8,341 nucleotides of DNA from Chloroflexi bacterium UBA6265 (lineage in GTDB: Bacteria > Chloroflexota > Chloroflexia > Thermomicrobiales > UBA6265): contig DJVD01000156.1 of NCBI GenBank assembly GCA_002440805.1, positions 3,133-11,473 of the forward strand, given 5' to 3'. Below are positions 1 to 6,795 of this stretch, piece after piece. The translations under genes and the position numbers were made by a program. A model generated the notes under the pieces. It was not told the DNA's origin and did not search any database. It saw only the letters and a list, made by a program, of their open reading frames with translations. Within the stretch, counting starts at the first letter, position 1; each line of letters begins with the position of its first letter.

Positions 1-534
1 GGTCGTATCGGCCAGGAAGTCGCGAAAATGGCGCGCGGGTTCGGCATGCGTGTGCTGGCATGGGACCGCTCACCGCATACCAAGCCGGCCGATGGTGTGG
101 AGTTTGTGGAATTTGCCGACCTTTTAGCCAACTCTGATTACGTCAGCATTCACGTTCCGCTTACGCCAGAAACGCATCACCTGCTTGATGCGGCCGCGCT
201 GGCCAAAATGAAACCGACCGCAATCCTGATTAATTCGGCGCGTGGCCCGGTGGTTGACCAGGATGCACTGATTACGGCACTGCAAACCGGCACCATTTGG
301 GCCGCCGGCCTGGATGTGACCACACCGGAACCCCTGGCGCCCGATCATCCGCTGGTTACGATGCCGAACTGCGTGGTGCTGCCGCACATCGGCTCGGCTA
401 CCATCACCGCGCGAGATGCGATGTCATCCCTGGCAGCGCGTAACCTTATCGCCGTGTTGCGCGGTGAGACGCCGCCGCATATCGTGAATCCTTCGGTCCT
501 TGACCACATCCGTCCACAGGAGCCTCCAGCATGA
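1..534 (+). CDS. D-2-hydroxyacid dehydrogenase, glyoxylate/hydroxypyruvate reductase-like (C-terminal part)
   Basis: The reading frame is open from base 1, so the gene enters from the left edge. The visible 177 residues cover the NAD-binding domain and the C-terminal return to the catalytic domain. They begin inside the Rossmann glycine loop (GRIG, residues 1-4 of the fragment). Asp22 at the end of the next strand (VLAWDRS) favours NAD(H) over NADP(H). The catalytic triad of the family is present: Arg81 in NSARGPVVD, Glu110 in TTPEPL and His129 in LPHIGSAT. These enzymes reversibly reduce 2-oxo acids such as glyoxylate, hydroxypyruvate or branched 2-ketoacids in the cytoplasm. The LDVTTPEPL...PHIGSAT pattern is closest to glyoxylate/hydroxypyruvate reductases, but the substrate cannot be fixed from a fragment. 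The TGA stop overlaps the next gene's ATG (ATGA), implying translational coupling. The missing part is the N-terminal substrate-binding region, about 140-150 residues in typical members. Confidence 0.93.
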   Translation, partial: GRIGQEVAKMARGFGMRVLAWDRSPHTKPADGVEFVEFADLLANSDYVSIHVPLTPETHHLLDAAALAKMKPTAILINSARGPVVDQDALITALQTGTIWAAGLDVTTPEPLAPDHPLVTMPNCVVLPHIGSATITARDAMSSLAARNLIAVLRGETPPHIVNPSVLDHIRPQEPPA

Positions 535-1796
535 CACCTCCCACACCCGATGCCATTCGTGGCGCTGTTGACGCGCGCCGTGACGAAATCGTGCAAATGC
601 TGCTCGACATCGTTGGCATTTCCTCGGTCACCGGCAATGAGGGTGATGTGCAGCGATGGGTCGCCACTGCCCTTACCGGATTTGGTTTGGATGTCGACTC
701 CTTCACCTCCAGCCGCGAAGAAATCGCCGACTACGTGACCCACGTTGGCGAGCAGCCCAGCTACGATGATCGACCCAGTGTGGTTGCCACGCGCACGGGT
801 GCCGGCGGCGGTCAGAGCCTGATGCTGGCCGGGCACGTCGATACCGTCCCCGTGGAGGATCGATCCAAATGGACCTTCGCGCCCGAGGGAGAGGTGGCAG
901 GCGACCGCCTCTATGGCCTGGGCTCCACCGATATGAAGAACGGCGTGATCGCCGCCATGGTCGTGCCGCGGATTCTCGAGGATCTCGGCATCACCCTCAA
1001 GGGCGACCTTTTGGTGAACACGGTGGTGGGCGAGGAAGATGGTGGCCTCGGCACCATGAGCACCATCCTGCATGGCTACAAGGCCGATGGCATTGTCATC
1101 ACAGAGCCAACCTACCAGCGGGTTGGCATTGCCAGCGGCGGATCACTGGTGTTCCGGATTACCGTTACCGGTAAGGCGGCACACGGCGCCAATCGCAATG
1201 ATGGTGTCAGCGCCATCGAGAAATTCGTGCCCATCTTCCTCGACCTGCTGGCCTGGGAAGCTGAACGCCAGCGCACCATCATGCACCCGCTCTATGATTC
1301 GTTCGCCAATAAATTCCCAATCAGCGTCGGCAAACTTCGCTCCGGCGATTGGGCGAGCACCGTGCCAGACAAACTGGTTGCCGAAGGCCGGCTCGGGTTT
1401 ATCCCCGGCGAATCGATGGAAGGGATGATGGAACAGGCGCAGGCACGGATTGCCGCCGTGGCCGAGCAGGATGAGTGGCTGCGCGAGCATCCGCCGCTGC
1501 TGGAGTTTTTCAGTGGCCAGTTCGTGGCCGAGGAGATTGCGCCAGATCATCCGCTCACGCTGGCGATGCTCAAGGCCCACAAGGAGATTAATGGCGAGGA
1601 CACGGAGATTTTCGCCCTCACTGCCGGGACAGATGCCCGTTTGTGGATTCACTTCGCCGACCGACCGGCCCTGTTGTATGGCGGCGGCGTGTTCCACATG
1701 GCCCACCAAAGCGACGAATACCTGGAGATCGAACCATTCCTCAACTCCATAGCGGTGTTGACCCAAATGGCCATCGATTGGTGCGAAATCGCCTAA
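531..1796 (+). CDS. M20-family metallo-deacylase/peptidase (ArgE/DapE type)
   Basis: This 421-residue protein has the expected length for the ArgE/DapE/carboxypeptidase-G2 family of dinuclear zinc amidohydrolases. These remove acyl groups from N-acyl amino acids or cleave small peptides in the cytoplasm. All family metal and catalytic residues are visible: His102 and Asp104 in GHVDTVP, the bridging Asp134 in GLGSTDMKNG, the general base Glu168 and ligand Glu169 in VVGEEDGG, Glu192 in ITEPT, and the late ligand His392 in MAHQSDEYLEI. The dimerisation lid lies roughly between residues 200 and 320. The start at 531 is supported by AGGAG at 518-522, eight bases upstream, and by the ATGA overlap with the hydroxyacid dehydrogenase. 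Arginine or lysine biosynthesis is not suggested by the neighbours, so a catabolic deacylase is more likely than true ArgE or DapE. The family is certain; the substrate is unknown. Confidence 0.93.
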   Translation: MTPPTPDAIRGAVDARRDEIVQMLLDIVGISSVTGNEGDVQRWVATALTGFGLDVDSFTSSREEIADYVTHVGEQPSYDDRPSVVATRTGAGGGQSLMLAGHVDTVPVEDRSKWTFAPEGEVAGDRLYGLGSTDMKNGVIAAMVVPRILEDLGITLKGDLLVNTVVGEEDGGLGTMSTILHGYKADGIVITEPTYQRVGIASGGSLVFRITVTGKAAHGANRNDGVSAIEKFVPIFLDLLAWEAERQRTIMHPLYDSFANKFPISVGKLRSGDWASTVPDKLVAEGRLGFIPGESMEGMMEQAQARIAAVAEQDEWLREHPPLLEFFSGQFVAEEIAPDHPLTLAMLKAHKEINGEDTEIFALTAGTDARLWIHFADRPALLYGGGVFHMAHQSDEYLEIEPFLNSIAVLTQMAIDWCEIA

Positions 1797-1835
1797 ACCA
1801 CTCATCTATCAGCGAATCAGGAGACCTCTTCTTTC

Positions 1836-2915
1836 ATGGCAAAACTGTTTGAACCCCTGCAGATTGGCGCGCTCACCTTTCCGAACCGCATCTGGGTGGC
1901 GCCGATGTGCCAATACTCCTGCTTCGACCGCGATGGGGTCCCCACGAATTGGCATCTCGTGCACCTCGGTGCATTTGCCCAGGGGGGATTCGGGCTCGTT
2001 TTCACCGAAGCCGCTGCCGTGAATCCGGTGGGACGCATCAGTCCCGAGGATGCCGGCATCTGGAACGATGATCAGCGCGATGCGTGGAAGCCGATCGTCG
2101 ATTTCGTCCAAAAACAGGGCTCGACCATCGGCATCCAGCTCGCACATGCGGGACGTAAGGCCAGCACCTACTCGGGATTTGTCCCCGGCAAGCGCGGCGT
2201 GGTGCCGAAGACCGATGGTGGATGGGATCCAGTTGCGCCAAGTGCGATCCCGTTCCCCAATTATGAGAGTTCACCTGTTGAACTGGACGCTGAAGGCATC
2301 CAGGGCGTGATCGACGATTTCCGCCAGGCTGCGCGACGCTCGGCAGAGGCGGGGTTCGATGTGATTGAAATCCATGCGGCCCACGGGTATCTGTTGCACG
2401 AGTTCTATTCGCCGCTGAGCAACCAGCGCACCGATGAATGGGGCGGCGATTTTGCCGGTCGCACCCGCCTCCTGCTCGCTGTGGCTGATGCCGTCCGGGA
2501 GGTATGGAGCGGGCCGCTCTTTGTCCGCATTTCAGCTACCGATTGGGTCGAAGGCGGGTGGACGAGCGATGATAGCGTTCGCCTTGCCCGTGAGCTCAGG
2601 TCCCACGGTGTTGACCTCATCGACACCAGCTCCGGCGGCAACGCGGTCACCACCATCCCCCTTGGCCCGGGCTATCAGGTGCCGCTGGCCGAAGCGATTC
2701 ATCGTGACGGCGGGATTCTGGTTGGCGCAGTCGGGCTGATCACAGAGCCGGCGCAGGCCGAATCAATTCTGGTGCAGGGGCAAGCGGATGCAGTGTTTGT
2801 CGCCCGGGTGGCGCTCCGCGAACCGCACTGGCCTCAACGCGCCGCCGCGGTACTCGGCGTCCCCACCGAAGATGCCCCCTACCTGGTCCAACATGTGCGC
2901 GGCGCCTGGCAGTAA
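1836..2915 (+). CDS. NADH:flavin oxidoreductase, Old Yellow Enzyme class (YqjM/XenA-like ene-reductase)
   Basis: This 359-residue TIM-barrel FMN enzyme is full length for the thermophilic-like (YqjM/XenA/NamA) OYE group, which uses NAD(P)H to reduce activated C=C bonds in enones, maleimides, nitro compounds or quinone-like electrophiles. Landmarks are Cys25 in APMCQYS (the flavin-tuning Cys of this subclass), Gln101 and Lys108 in GIQLAHAGRK, the substrate-binding pair His180/His183 in EIHAAHGYLLHEF, SPLSNQRTDEWGG just after it, and Arg231 in GPLFVRISATDW. Compared with Bacillus YqjM, an insert of about 16 residues lies after HAGRK (GFVPGKRGVVPKT...GWDP), as in XenA-sized members. There is no signal peptide. 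The start follows an AGGAGA at 1819-1824 with an 11-nt spacer. It sits 39 nt after the deacylase and 32 nt before the S9 peptidase start, so it is probably in the same transcript. The stop codon is enclosed in a GC hairpin (2899-2924). Confidence 0.95.
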   Translation: MAKLFEPLQIGALTFPNRIWVAPMCQYSCFDRDGVPTNWHLVHLGAFAQGGFGLVFTEAAAVNPVGRISPEDAGIWNDDQRDAWKPIVDFVQKQGSTIGIQLAHAGRKASTYSGFVPGKRGVVPKTDGGWDPVAPSAIPFPNYESSPVELDAEGIQGVIDDFRQAARRSAEAGFDVIEIHAAHGYLLHEFYSPLSNQRTDEWGGDFAGRTRLLLAVADAVREVWSGPLFVRISATDWVEGGWTSDDSVRLARELRSHGVDLIDTSSGGNAVTTIPLGPGYQVPLAEAIHRDGGILVGAVGLITEPAQAESILVQGQADAVFVARVALREPHWPQRAAAVLGVPTEDAPYLVQHVRGAWQ

Positions 2916-2924
2916 CGGCGCCGC
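2899..2924 (+). other. GC-rich inverted repeat around the ene-reductase stop codon
   Basis: Perfect 8-bp arms GCGGCGCC (2899-2906) and GGCGCCGC (2917-2924) flank a 10-nt loop that contains the TAA stop at 2913-2915. No T-run follows, and the next gene starts 23 nt later, so a full terminator is unlikely. A 3' stabiliser, a ribosome-release/coupling element or a weak attenuator within the operon is possible. The repeat is read directly from the sequence; its function is inferred. Confidence 0.5.
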
Positions 2925-2936
2925 CTGACGGACATT

Positions 2937-2940
2937 GGAG
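2937..2940 (+). promoter_or_regulatory. Ribosome binding site deciding the S9 peptidase start
   Basis: GGAG lies 4 nt before a GTG (2945) and 7 nt before the adjacent in-frame ATG (2948). The 7-nt spacing and the stronger codon favour ATG at 2948. Using GTG would add only one residue. Confidence 0.6.
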
Positions 2941-2947
2941 AAACGTG

Positions 2948-4879
2948 ATGCTCAAGCCCGAACACCTGTTGCTCAACCTGAAATCGGTCGGCAGTCCGCA
3001 AATAAGCGGTGATGGTCAATTGATTGTCTACACGCTCGGCTACACGGACCCGGCCACACGCACCAACCGCAGTGACCTGTGGATGATGAACAGTGATGGC
3101 AGCAACAATCGCCAGCTCACCTGGAACTACGAAAGTGTCAGTTCGCCAGTCTGGAGTGCGAACGACCGTTCAATTGCGTTTGTCGCTGGCGATGGCGACA
3201 AGCACACTATCCGGGTGTTGGAGCGCGAGGGTGGCGAATCGCGGCCGGTTGTATCGCACTCCAATCCGCCGATGGCGCTGGCCTGGAGCCCGGATGGCAG
3301 TCGTATTGCTTACACGTTGAAGGTGGATCCCGAGAATCCCTCCGGTGATGCCCGGCCCAAGGGATCGCCCGCACCGGTGCGGGCGACGACGCGTCTTGAC
3401 TACAAGCAAGACAATCGCGGCTACCTCAACGATGCGCGGCATCAACTCCATGTGGTGAACGTGGAAACCGGCACGTCCACACAACTGAGTGCGGCTTACA
3501 AGGATCACGATTTCCCGCAATGGGCGCCCGATGGAGCGCGCATCGCTGTTAAAGTCTCCGATGCAAATGGCATGCACAATGTCCTCCAGGTTTTCCCCGT
3601 GCATGGTGGGGATCCCAACGAAGCCGGTTGGGCTGATGGGGTGATTGGGGTGTTTAGCTGGAGCCCGGACGGTAGCCAAATCGTGTTCAGCGGCTATCCG
3701 ACCAACTCGCCGCAACATGAATTCTATCGTTACATCACCGCCACCCATGCCATTGAGCCCGCCACCGAGGGTCTCGATTTTTCGCCGGAGACTGGTTTCC
3801 CCACCATCAGTGGACCGGCCCAGCCAGCGTGGGTTGATGACGACAAGGTGATCATCAATGCCGGATTCCAGGGTATGACCAGCCTCTTTGGGCTGGATGT
3901 CACCGACGGGGTCGATGTGCAAATCACGATCTGGCAGGCCACCCATTCCGGCCTCAGTGTCGACAATGCCCACACCACCATCGTGCAAACCGCCTCCAGC
4001 CCGGCATCGCCGGGTCGGCTGGTCAAGGTCGACCTGCGCACGCACGAGGTGACCACGCTGCTCGATCCAAATGCGGACCTGCTACCGCAGGAGACGCTGG
4101 CAACCGTTGAACAGATCACGGTGGAACGTGGAACCGAGAAAATCGATGCGTGGGTATATCTCCCGCCTGATTTGGATAGGACGCAGCAGCATCCTGTCAT
4201 CCTCGATATCCACGGCGGGCCGCACGGCAACCACGGCTTCGCCTGGAACGCTGGTGCCCAGTTGCTGGCGGCCGCCGGCAATATCGTGGTGGCGCCCAAT
4301 CCACGCGGATCAGGAACCTATGGTCGCGAATTTGCCGAAAAAGTCTGGGGTGATTGGGGTGGCGAGGACTGGTTGGATATCCTGGCGGTGCTCGATAGCG
4401 TGCTGGAGCGCGACTACGCTGATGCCAATCGATGCGGCATCTACGGCTACAGCTATGGCGGGTTCATGACCAGCTGGGCCATCGGCCACACCGATCGGTT
4501 CAAGGCAGCAGTTGTGGGCGCACCGGTGTTCAACTTCGCGTCGTTTTACGGCACCAGCGATATCGGCCACATCTGGTGCGACGTGCAATGGGATGGCAGC
4601 ATCTACGATCAGGAGCGACTGTCAGCTATTCTCGAGCACAGCCCCAGCACCCATATCCGCAATGCGTCGACCCCAACGCTGATCGTGCATGGCGAGGCCG
4701 ACGATCGCTGCCCGATCGGGCAAGGGGAAGAGTTGTTTGTGGCGCTGAAAAAGCTGGGGGTGGAGACAGAGTTCGTGCGCTATCCGGGCGGATCGCACAT
4801 GATGTTGCGACGCGGTCCCCTCGATCACCGCATCGATTATTTCACCCGCATCGTCGAATGGTTTGGTGCCCGACTCTGA
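2948..4879 (+). CDS. S9-family serine peptidase (prolyl oligopeptidase/acylaminoacyl-peptidase type)
   Basis: This 643-residue protein has the standard two-domain layout of S9 peptidases, which cleave short peptides or release N-acylated residues. Residues up to about 370 form a beta-propeller with PD40/WD40-like blades. Recognisable W-S/A-x-D-G strands are near W69 (SPVWSAND), W113 (AWSPDGS), W192 (QWAPDGA) and W238 (SWSPDGS). The alpha/beta-hydrolase domain follows: HGGPHG at 422-427 (oxyanion region), PNPRGSGTYG, nucleophile Ser502 in GYSYGGFMTSW, Asp585 in HGEADDRCP and His617 in PGGSHMM. No signal peptide or membrane segment is visible, so it is likely cytoplasmic. It is the last gene of the + strand unit, and its TGA lies in the loop of a strong hairpin facing the convergent dehydrogenase. 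An alternative GTG start at 2945 exists. The exact specificity (acylaminoacyl-peptidase or dipeptidyl-peptidase) is not determinable by eye. Confidence 0.95.
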   Translation: MLKPEHLLLNLKSVGSPQISGDGQLIVYTLGYTDPATRTNRSDLWMMNSDGSNNRQLTWNYESVSSPVWSANDRSIAFVAGDGDKHTIRVLEREGGESRPVVSHSNPPMALAWSPDGSRIAYTLKVDPENPSGDARPKGSPAPVRATTRLDYKQDNRGYLNDARHQLHVVNVETGTSTQLSAAYKDHDFPQWAPDGARIAVKVSDANGMHNVLQVFPVHGGDPNEAGWADGVIGVFSWSPDGSQIVFSGYPTNSPQHEFYRYITATHAIEPATEGLDFSPETGFPTISGPAQPAWVDDDKVIINAGFQGMTSLFGLDVTDGVDVQITIWQATHSGLSVDNAHTTIVQTASSPASPGRLVKVDLRTHEVTTLLDPNADLLPQETLATVEQITVERGTEKIDAWVYLPPDLDRTQQHPVILDIHGGPHGNHGFAWNAGAQLLAAAGNIVVAPNPRGSGTYGREFAEKVWGDWGGEDWLDILAVLDSVLERDYADANRCGIYGYSYGGFMTSWAIGHTDRFKAAVVGAPVFNFASFYGTSDIGHIWCDVQWDGSIYDQERLSAILEHSPSTHIRNASTPTLIVHGEADDRCPIGQGEELFVALKKLGVETEFVRYPGGSHMMLRRGPLDHRIDYFTRIVEWFGARL

Positions 4880-4889
4880 CGTCGGGCAC
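4866..4889. terminator. Hairpin between convergent genes, candidate bidirectional terminator
   Basis: A perfect 9-bp inverted repeat, GTGCCCGAC (4866-4874) and GTCGGGCAC (4881-4889), has a 6-nt loop that contains the TGA of the S9 peptidase. It ends five bases from the stop of the opposing dehydrogenase, so it serves both converging transcripts. Neither side has a clear U-tract, so it is not a textbook intrinsic terminator. It may act as a 3' stabiliser or as a hairpin terminator of the GC-rich kind. Confidence 0.6.
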
Positions 4890-4894
4890 GAGCC

Positions 4895-5932
4895 TCAGCC
4901 GCCGATCTCGACCACGGCTTTGACGATGGTGGCCTTGTCGGAAATGCTGGCATCCATGGCCTGCTGCACATCATCGAACGCGAACGTGTGGGTAACGATG
5001 CCCTTGAGGTTGACCCGTCCATCCGCGACCGCCTGGATCGCCAGTGGATAGATGTGGCGATAACGGAAGACGGTTTCGAACCGCAATTCCTTATCAAGCG
5101 CCAGGCTCATTGGCAGGGTGACGGTGCCGGACGCGCCGTAGCCGACCATCACGATCGTACCGCCCTTGCGGGCGATTCGCACTGCCTGGTCGGCAGCAAT
5201 GCCAGTGCCGGACGTCTCGATCACCAGGTCGCAACCGCGGCCACCGGTGAGGCGGTTCACTTCATCGACAGGATTGGCGTTCATGCCATTGATTACCCCG
5301 GTGGCACCGAGTTCGGCGGCTTTGGCGAGGCGGGTATCGAGTACATCGACCACATACACCTCGGCCAGGCCCATCGCCTTCAGCGCCATCATGCTTACCA
5401 GGCCAATGCACCCCGATCCAAAAACGACGGCGATTTGCCCCAGCTGCGCACCACCCTGGCGAGCCGCATGGAATCCGACCGCCAGCGGCTCGATCAATGC
5501 GCCTTCGAGTGTACTGACGTTATCCGGCAGCTTGAAGCAGAGATCAGCCGGATGAGTGACGTATTCCTGAAAGGTGCCATCAATCGGCGGGGTGGCGAAA
5601 AAGACAACGTCGGGGCAGAGGTTGTATTTGCCCGATTTGCAGAACTCGCACTTGCCGCAGGTAATGCCCGGCTCGAGGGCGACACGATCGCCCGGAACCA
5701 GATGGGTGACCTGATCGCCGACTTCCGTGACCGTTCCGGCGGCCTCATGCCCCAGCACGAACGGGGGTTCGACGATGTAATCGCCAATCCGACCGGTCTC
5801 GAAATAATGGAGATCGCTGCCACAAATCCCAACGTTCTCGATGCGAACCAGTACCTCGTGCGGGCCAGGCACGGGTACCGGTCGATCCTCAAACGCCATC
5901 TGTCCGATGCCGGTCATGACCGCGGTTTTCAT
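4895..5932 (-). CDS. Zinc-dependent medium-chain alcohol dehydrogenase, sorbitol/xylitol dehydrogenase-like
   Basis: These 345 residues match the usual size of L-iditol/sorbitol/xylitol dehydrogenases, which oxidise polyols to ketoses with NAD+. Catalytic zinc residues are visible: Cys37 in GICGSDLHYF, His62-Glu63 in LGHEAAG and Glu148 in LIEPLAV. The structural zinc lobe is complete, with Cys92, Cys95, Cys98 and Cys106 (CGKCEFCKSGKYNLC). The nucleotide-binding loop is GSGCIG (172-177), and Asp196 at the end of the following strand (YVVDV) supports NAD+ preference. The ATG at 5930-5932 overlaps the TAA of the upstream FrnE-like gene by one base (TAATG). Only a weak purine stretch (AGGCGAG) precedes it, so reinitiation after the upstream gene is likely. 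Threonine or butanediol dehydrogenase relatives cannot be fully excluded; the HYFETGRIGDYIV segment favours the polyol group. Confidence 0.94.
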   Translation of the reverse strand: MKTAVMTGIGQMAFEDRPVPVPGPHEVLVRIENVGICGSDLHYFETGRIGDYIVEPPFVLGHEAAGTVTEVGDQVTHLVPGDRVALEPGITCGKCEFCKSGKYNLCPDVVFFATPPIDGTFQEYVTHPADLCFKLPDNVSTLEGALIEPLAVGFHAARQGGAQLGQIAVVFGSGCIGLVSMMALKAMGLAEVYVVDVLDTRLAKAAELGATGVINGMNANPVDEVNRLTGGRGCDLVIETSGTGIAADQAVRIARKGGTIVMVGYGASGTVTLPMSLALDKELRFETVFRYRHIYPLAIQAVADGRVNLKGIVTHTFAFDDVQQAMDASISDKATIVKAVVEIGG

Positions 5933-6612
5933 TACTCGCCTGCCTCTACAGCCTGTTTTGATGTCTCCTTCGCCTGATGGGCCTGCATCAGGGCGCCAAG
6001 GAACACCTGCGGTGGTTGGCCGCCGCTGACCGCGTATTTGCCATCGATGATGGTGTAGGGCACGCCGCGAATCCCCGCCTGTTGCACCTGCTGGATCATC
6101 GCCATGACCACCGGCTCCATCGCGCGGCTGCGCAATGCGGCTTCCAGTTCCAGGGTCACTTCCTCGCCCAAAACATCCTTGGCCAGGCGAATGAGCTCAT
6201 CGGGATTGCCGATATTGACGCCATCCTCGAAGTACGCCTTCATCAATGCATCCATCAGCTCCACCCGTTTGTCCACGGGCGCGAGCTCCATTAGCTCATG
6301 GGCGGGGACGGTATTCACGGCGACGGTGACGTTCTCGAAGTGATAGTCCAGGCCGAACTGCTTGCCCACCTCCGTCACCCGGGTGAACATCTCCTGCATC
6401 TGCTGTTCGCTCAGTCCCTTGCGATTCAAAAACCGATCGCGGAAGCTCTCGCCTTCTTCCTCAGGACGGATGGGATCGAGCAGGTACGGCAGGAAGGTCA
6501 TCTCAACGGGCTCGCCGGTTTGTTTGGTGAACTCAACGGCAGCGTCCGCCAGGTTCTTCTTGCCGATACGGCACCACGGGCAAACAACATCCGAAACAAT
6601 TTGGACCTGCAT
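5932..6612 (-). CDS. DsbA-family thioredoxin-fold oxidoreductase, FrnE-like
   Basis: This 226-residue protein opens with a beta strand and the redox motif CPWC (Cys11, Cys14) in SDVVCPWCRIG. A large helical insertion follows, and then the cis-proline loop GIRGVPYTII (Pro185). This is the pattern of cytoplasmic FrnE/2-hydroxychromene-2-carboxylate-isomerase-like DsbA proteins, which act as thiol-disulfide oxidoreductases or on glutathione-like conjugates. No signal peptide is present. Apart from the CPWC pair there are no other cysteines, so the additional CX4C motif described for Deinococcus FrnE is absent. The frame stays open upstream to an ATG at 6738. However, that 42-residue extension runs through the promoter region and is Arg-rich and unlike the family, whereas ATG 6612 has AAGGA eight bases ahead. 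It is the first gene of a two-gene operon with the zinc dehydrogenase. The redox partner is unknown. Confidence 0.92.
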   Translation of the reverse strand: MQVQIVSDVVCPWCRIGKKNLADAAVEFTKQTGEPVEMTFLPYLLDPIRPEEEGESFRDRFLNRKGLSEQQMQEMFTRVTEVGKQFGLDYHFENVTVAVNTVPAHELMELAPVDKRVELMDALMKAYFEDGVNIGNPDELIRLAKDVLGEEVTLELEAALRSRAMEPVVMAMIQQVQQAGIRGVPYTIIDGKYAVSGGQPPQVFLGALMQAHQAKETSKQAVEAGE

Positions 6613-6620
6613 GTAACTCT

Positions 6621-6625
6621 TCCTT
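6621..6625 (-). promoter_or_regulatory. Ribosome binding site fixing the FrnE-like start at 6612
   Basis: On the minus strand the sequence reads AAGGAAGAGTTACATG. AAGGA, eight bases before the ATG, supports the short start over the in-frame ATG at 6738. Confidence 0.7.
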
Positions 6626-6656
6626 CTCTCTATGCGCCACGTGAGGCACAAGCAAC

Positions 6657-6669
6657 TTACAAAGTGTAA
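6657..6669. promoter_or_regulatory. Perfect TTACA-N3-TGTAA palindrome, candidate operator
   Basis: TTACA (6657-6661) and TGTAA (6665-6669) are perfect inverted half-sites with a 3-nt spacer. A second overlapping inverted repeat, ACTT-ACA-AAGT, begins two bases earlier. The site overlaps the proposed -10 of the FrnE-like operon, about 45 nt before its start codon, where a repressor would block transcription. Compact AT-rich palindromes of this kind are typical of winged-helix regulators (MarR/HxlR/MecI classes), but the regulator is not encoded in the window and the assignment is inference. Confidence 0.45.
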
Positions 6670-6693
6670 TACAGGCCGCTGGCGCAGCGGCAA
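6666..6693 (-). promoter_or_regulatory. Putative promoter of the FrnE-like/dehydrogenase operon
   Basis: On the minus strand TTGCCG (complement of 6688-6693) and TATTAC (complement of 6666-6671) are separated by 16 nt. Each matches four of six positions of the sigma-70-type consensus. Transcription would start near 6659, giving a leader of about 45 nt. The GC palindrome at 6675-6691 fills the spacer. The elements are weak and the call rests on position and spacing. Confidence 0.35.
6675..6691. repeat. 17-bp GC-rich palindrome in the divergent promoter region
   Basis: GCCGCTG (6675-6681) and CAGCGGC (6685-6691) are perfect 7-bp inverted arms around GCG. It lies five bases from the TTACA-N3-TGTAA palindrome, in the spacer of the proposed minus-strand promoter. 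It could be a second protein-binding site or simply a GC-rich structure. Confidence 0.45.
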
Positions 6694-6763
6694 CAATATC
6701 ATCGTCGCCGAACGATCCCTGTGGATCCGCCCCGGCAAGATTCCAGATTGCCGCCGCCGCGGG

Positions 6764-6792
6764 CTGCCGCATCCGCAGGATATCGGTATACT
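6764..6792 (+). promoter_or_regulatory. Putative promoter of the rubredoxin-GltD flavoprotein gene
   Basis: TATACT at 6787-6792 matches five of six -10 positions. CTGCCG at 6764-6769 is a poor -35 (three of six), but the spacer is 17 nt. Transcription would begin near 6799 and leave a 5' leader of about 74 nt, which contains a small CCCGC-ATC-GCGGG hairpin at 6808-6820. Confidence 0.35.
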
Positions 6793-6795
6793 TGC

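Noticed and set aside
345..1073. A 242-codon minus-strand frame across the dehydrogenase/deacylase junction
   Set aside because: It spans two well-supported plus-strand genes joined by an ATGA overlap. Its translation shows no recognisable domain.
1797..1835. Possible promoter or terminator between the deacylase and the ene-reductase
   Set aside because: Only a ribosome binding site is visible. There is no convincing -10/-35 pair or strong inverted repeat.
3170..4045. A 291-codon minus-strand frame within the S9 peptidase
   Set aside because: It is antisense to the propeller domain and has no motif or plausible independent start context. It is best explained by codon bias.
4988..5977. A 329-codon open frame on the plus strand opposite the zinc dehydrogenase
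   Set aside because: It is fully antisense to a gene with intact zinc and NAD motifs, has no family-like motif, and runs past the TAATG junction into the next gene.
6613..6738. A 42-residue N-terminal extension of the FrnE-like protein from an upstream ATG
   Set aside because: It would cover the promoter palindromes and has Arg-rich composition. It is less well supported than the start at 6612, which has AAGGA at good spacing and begins right before the first beta strand.
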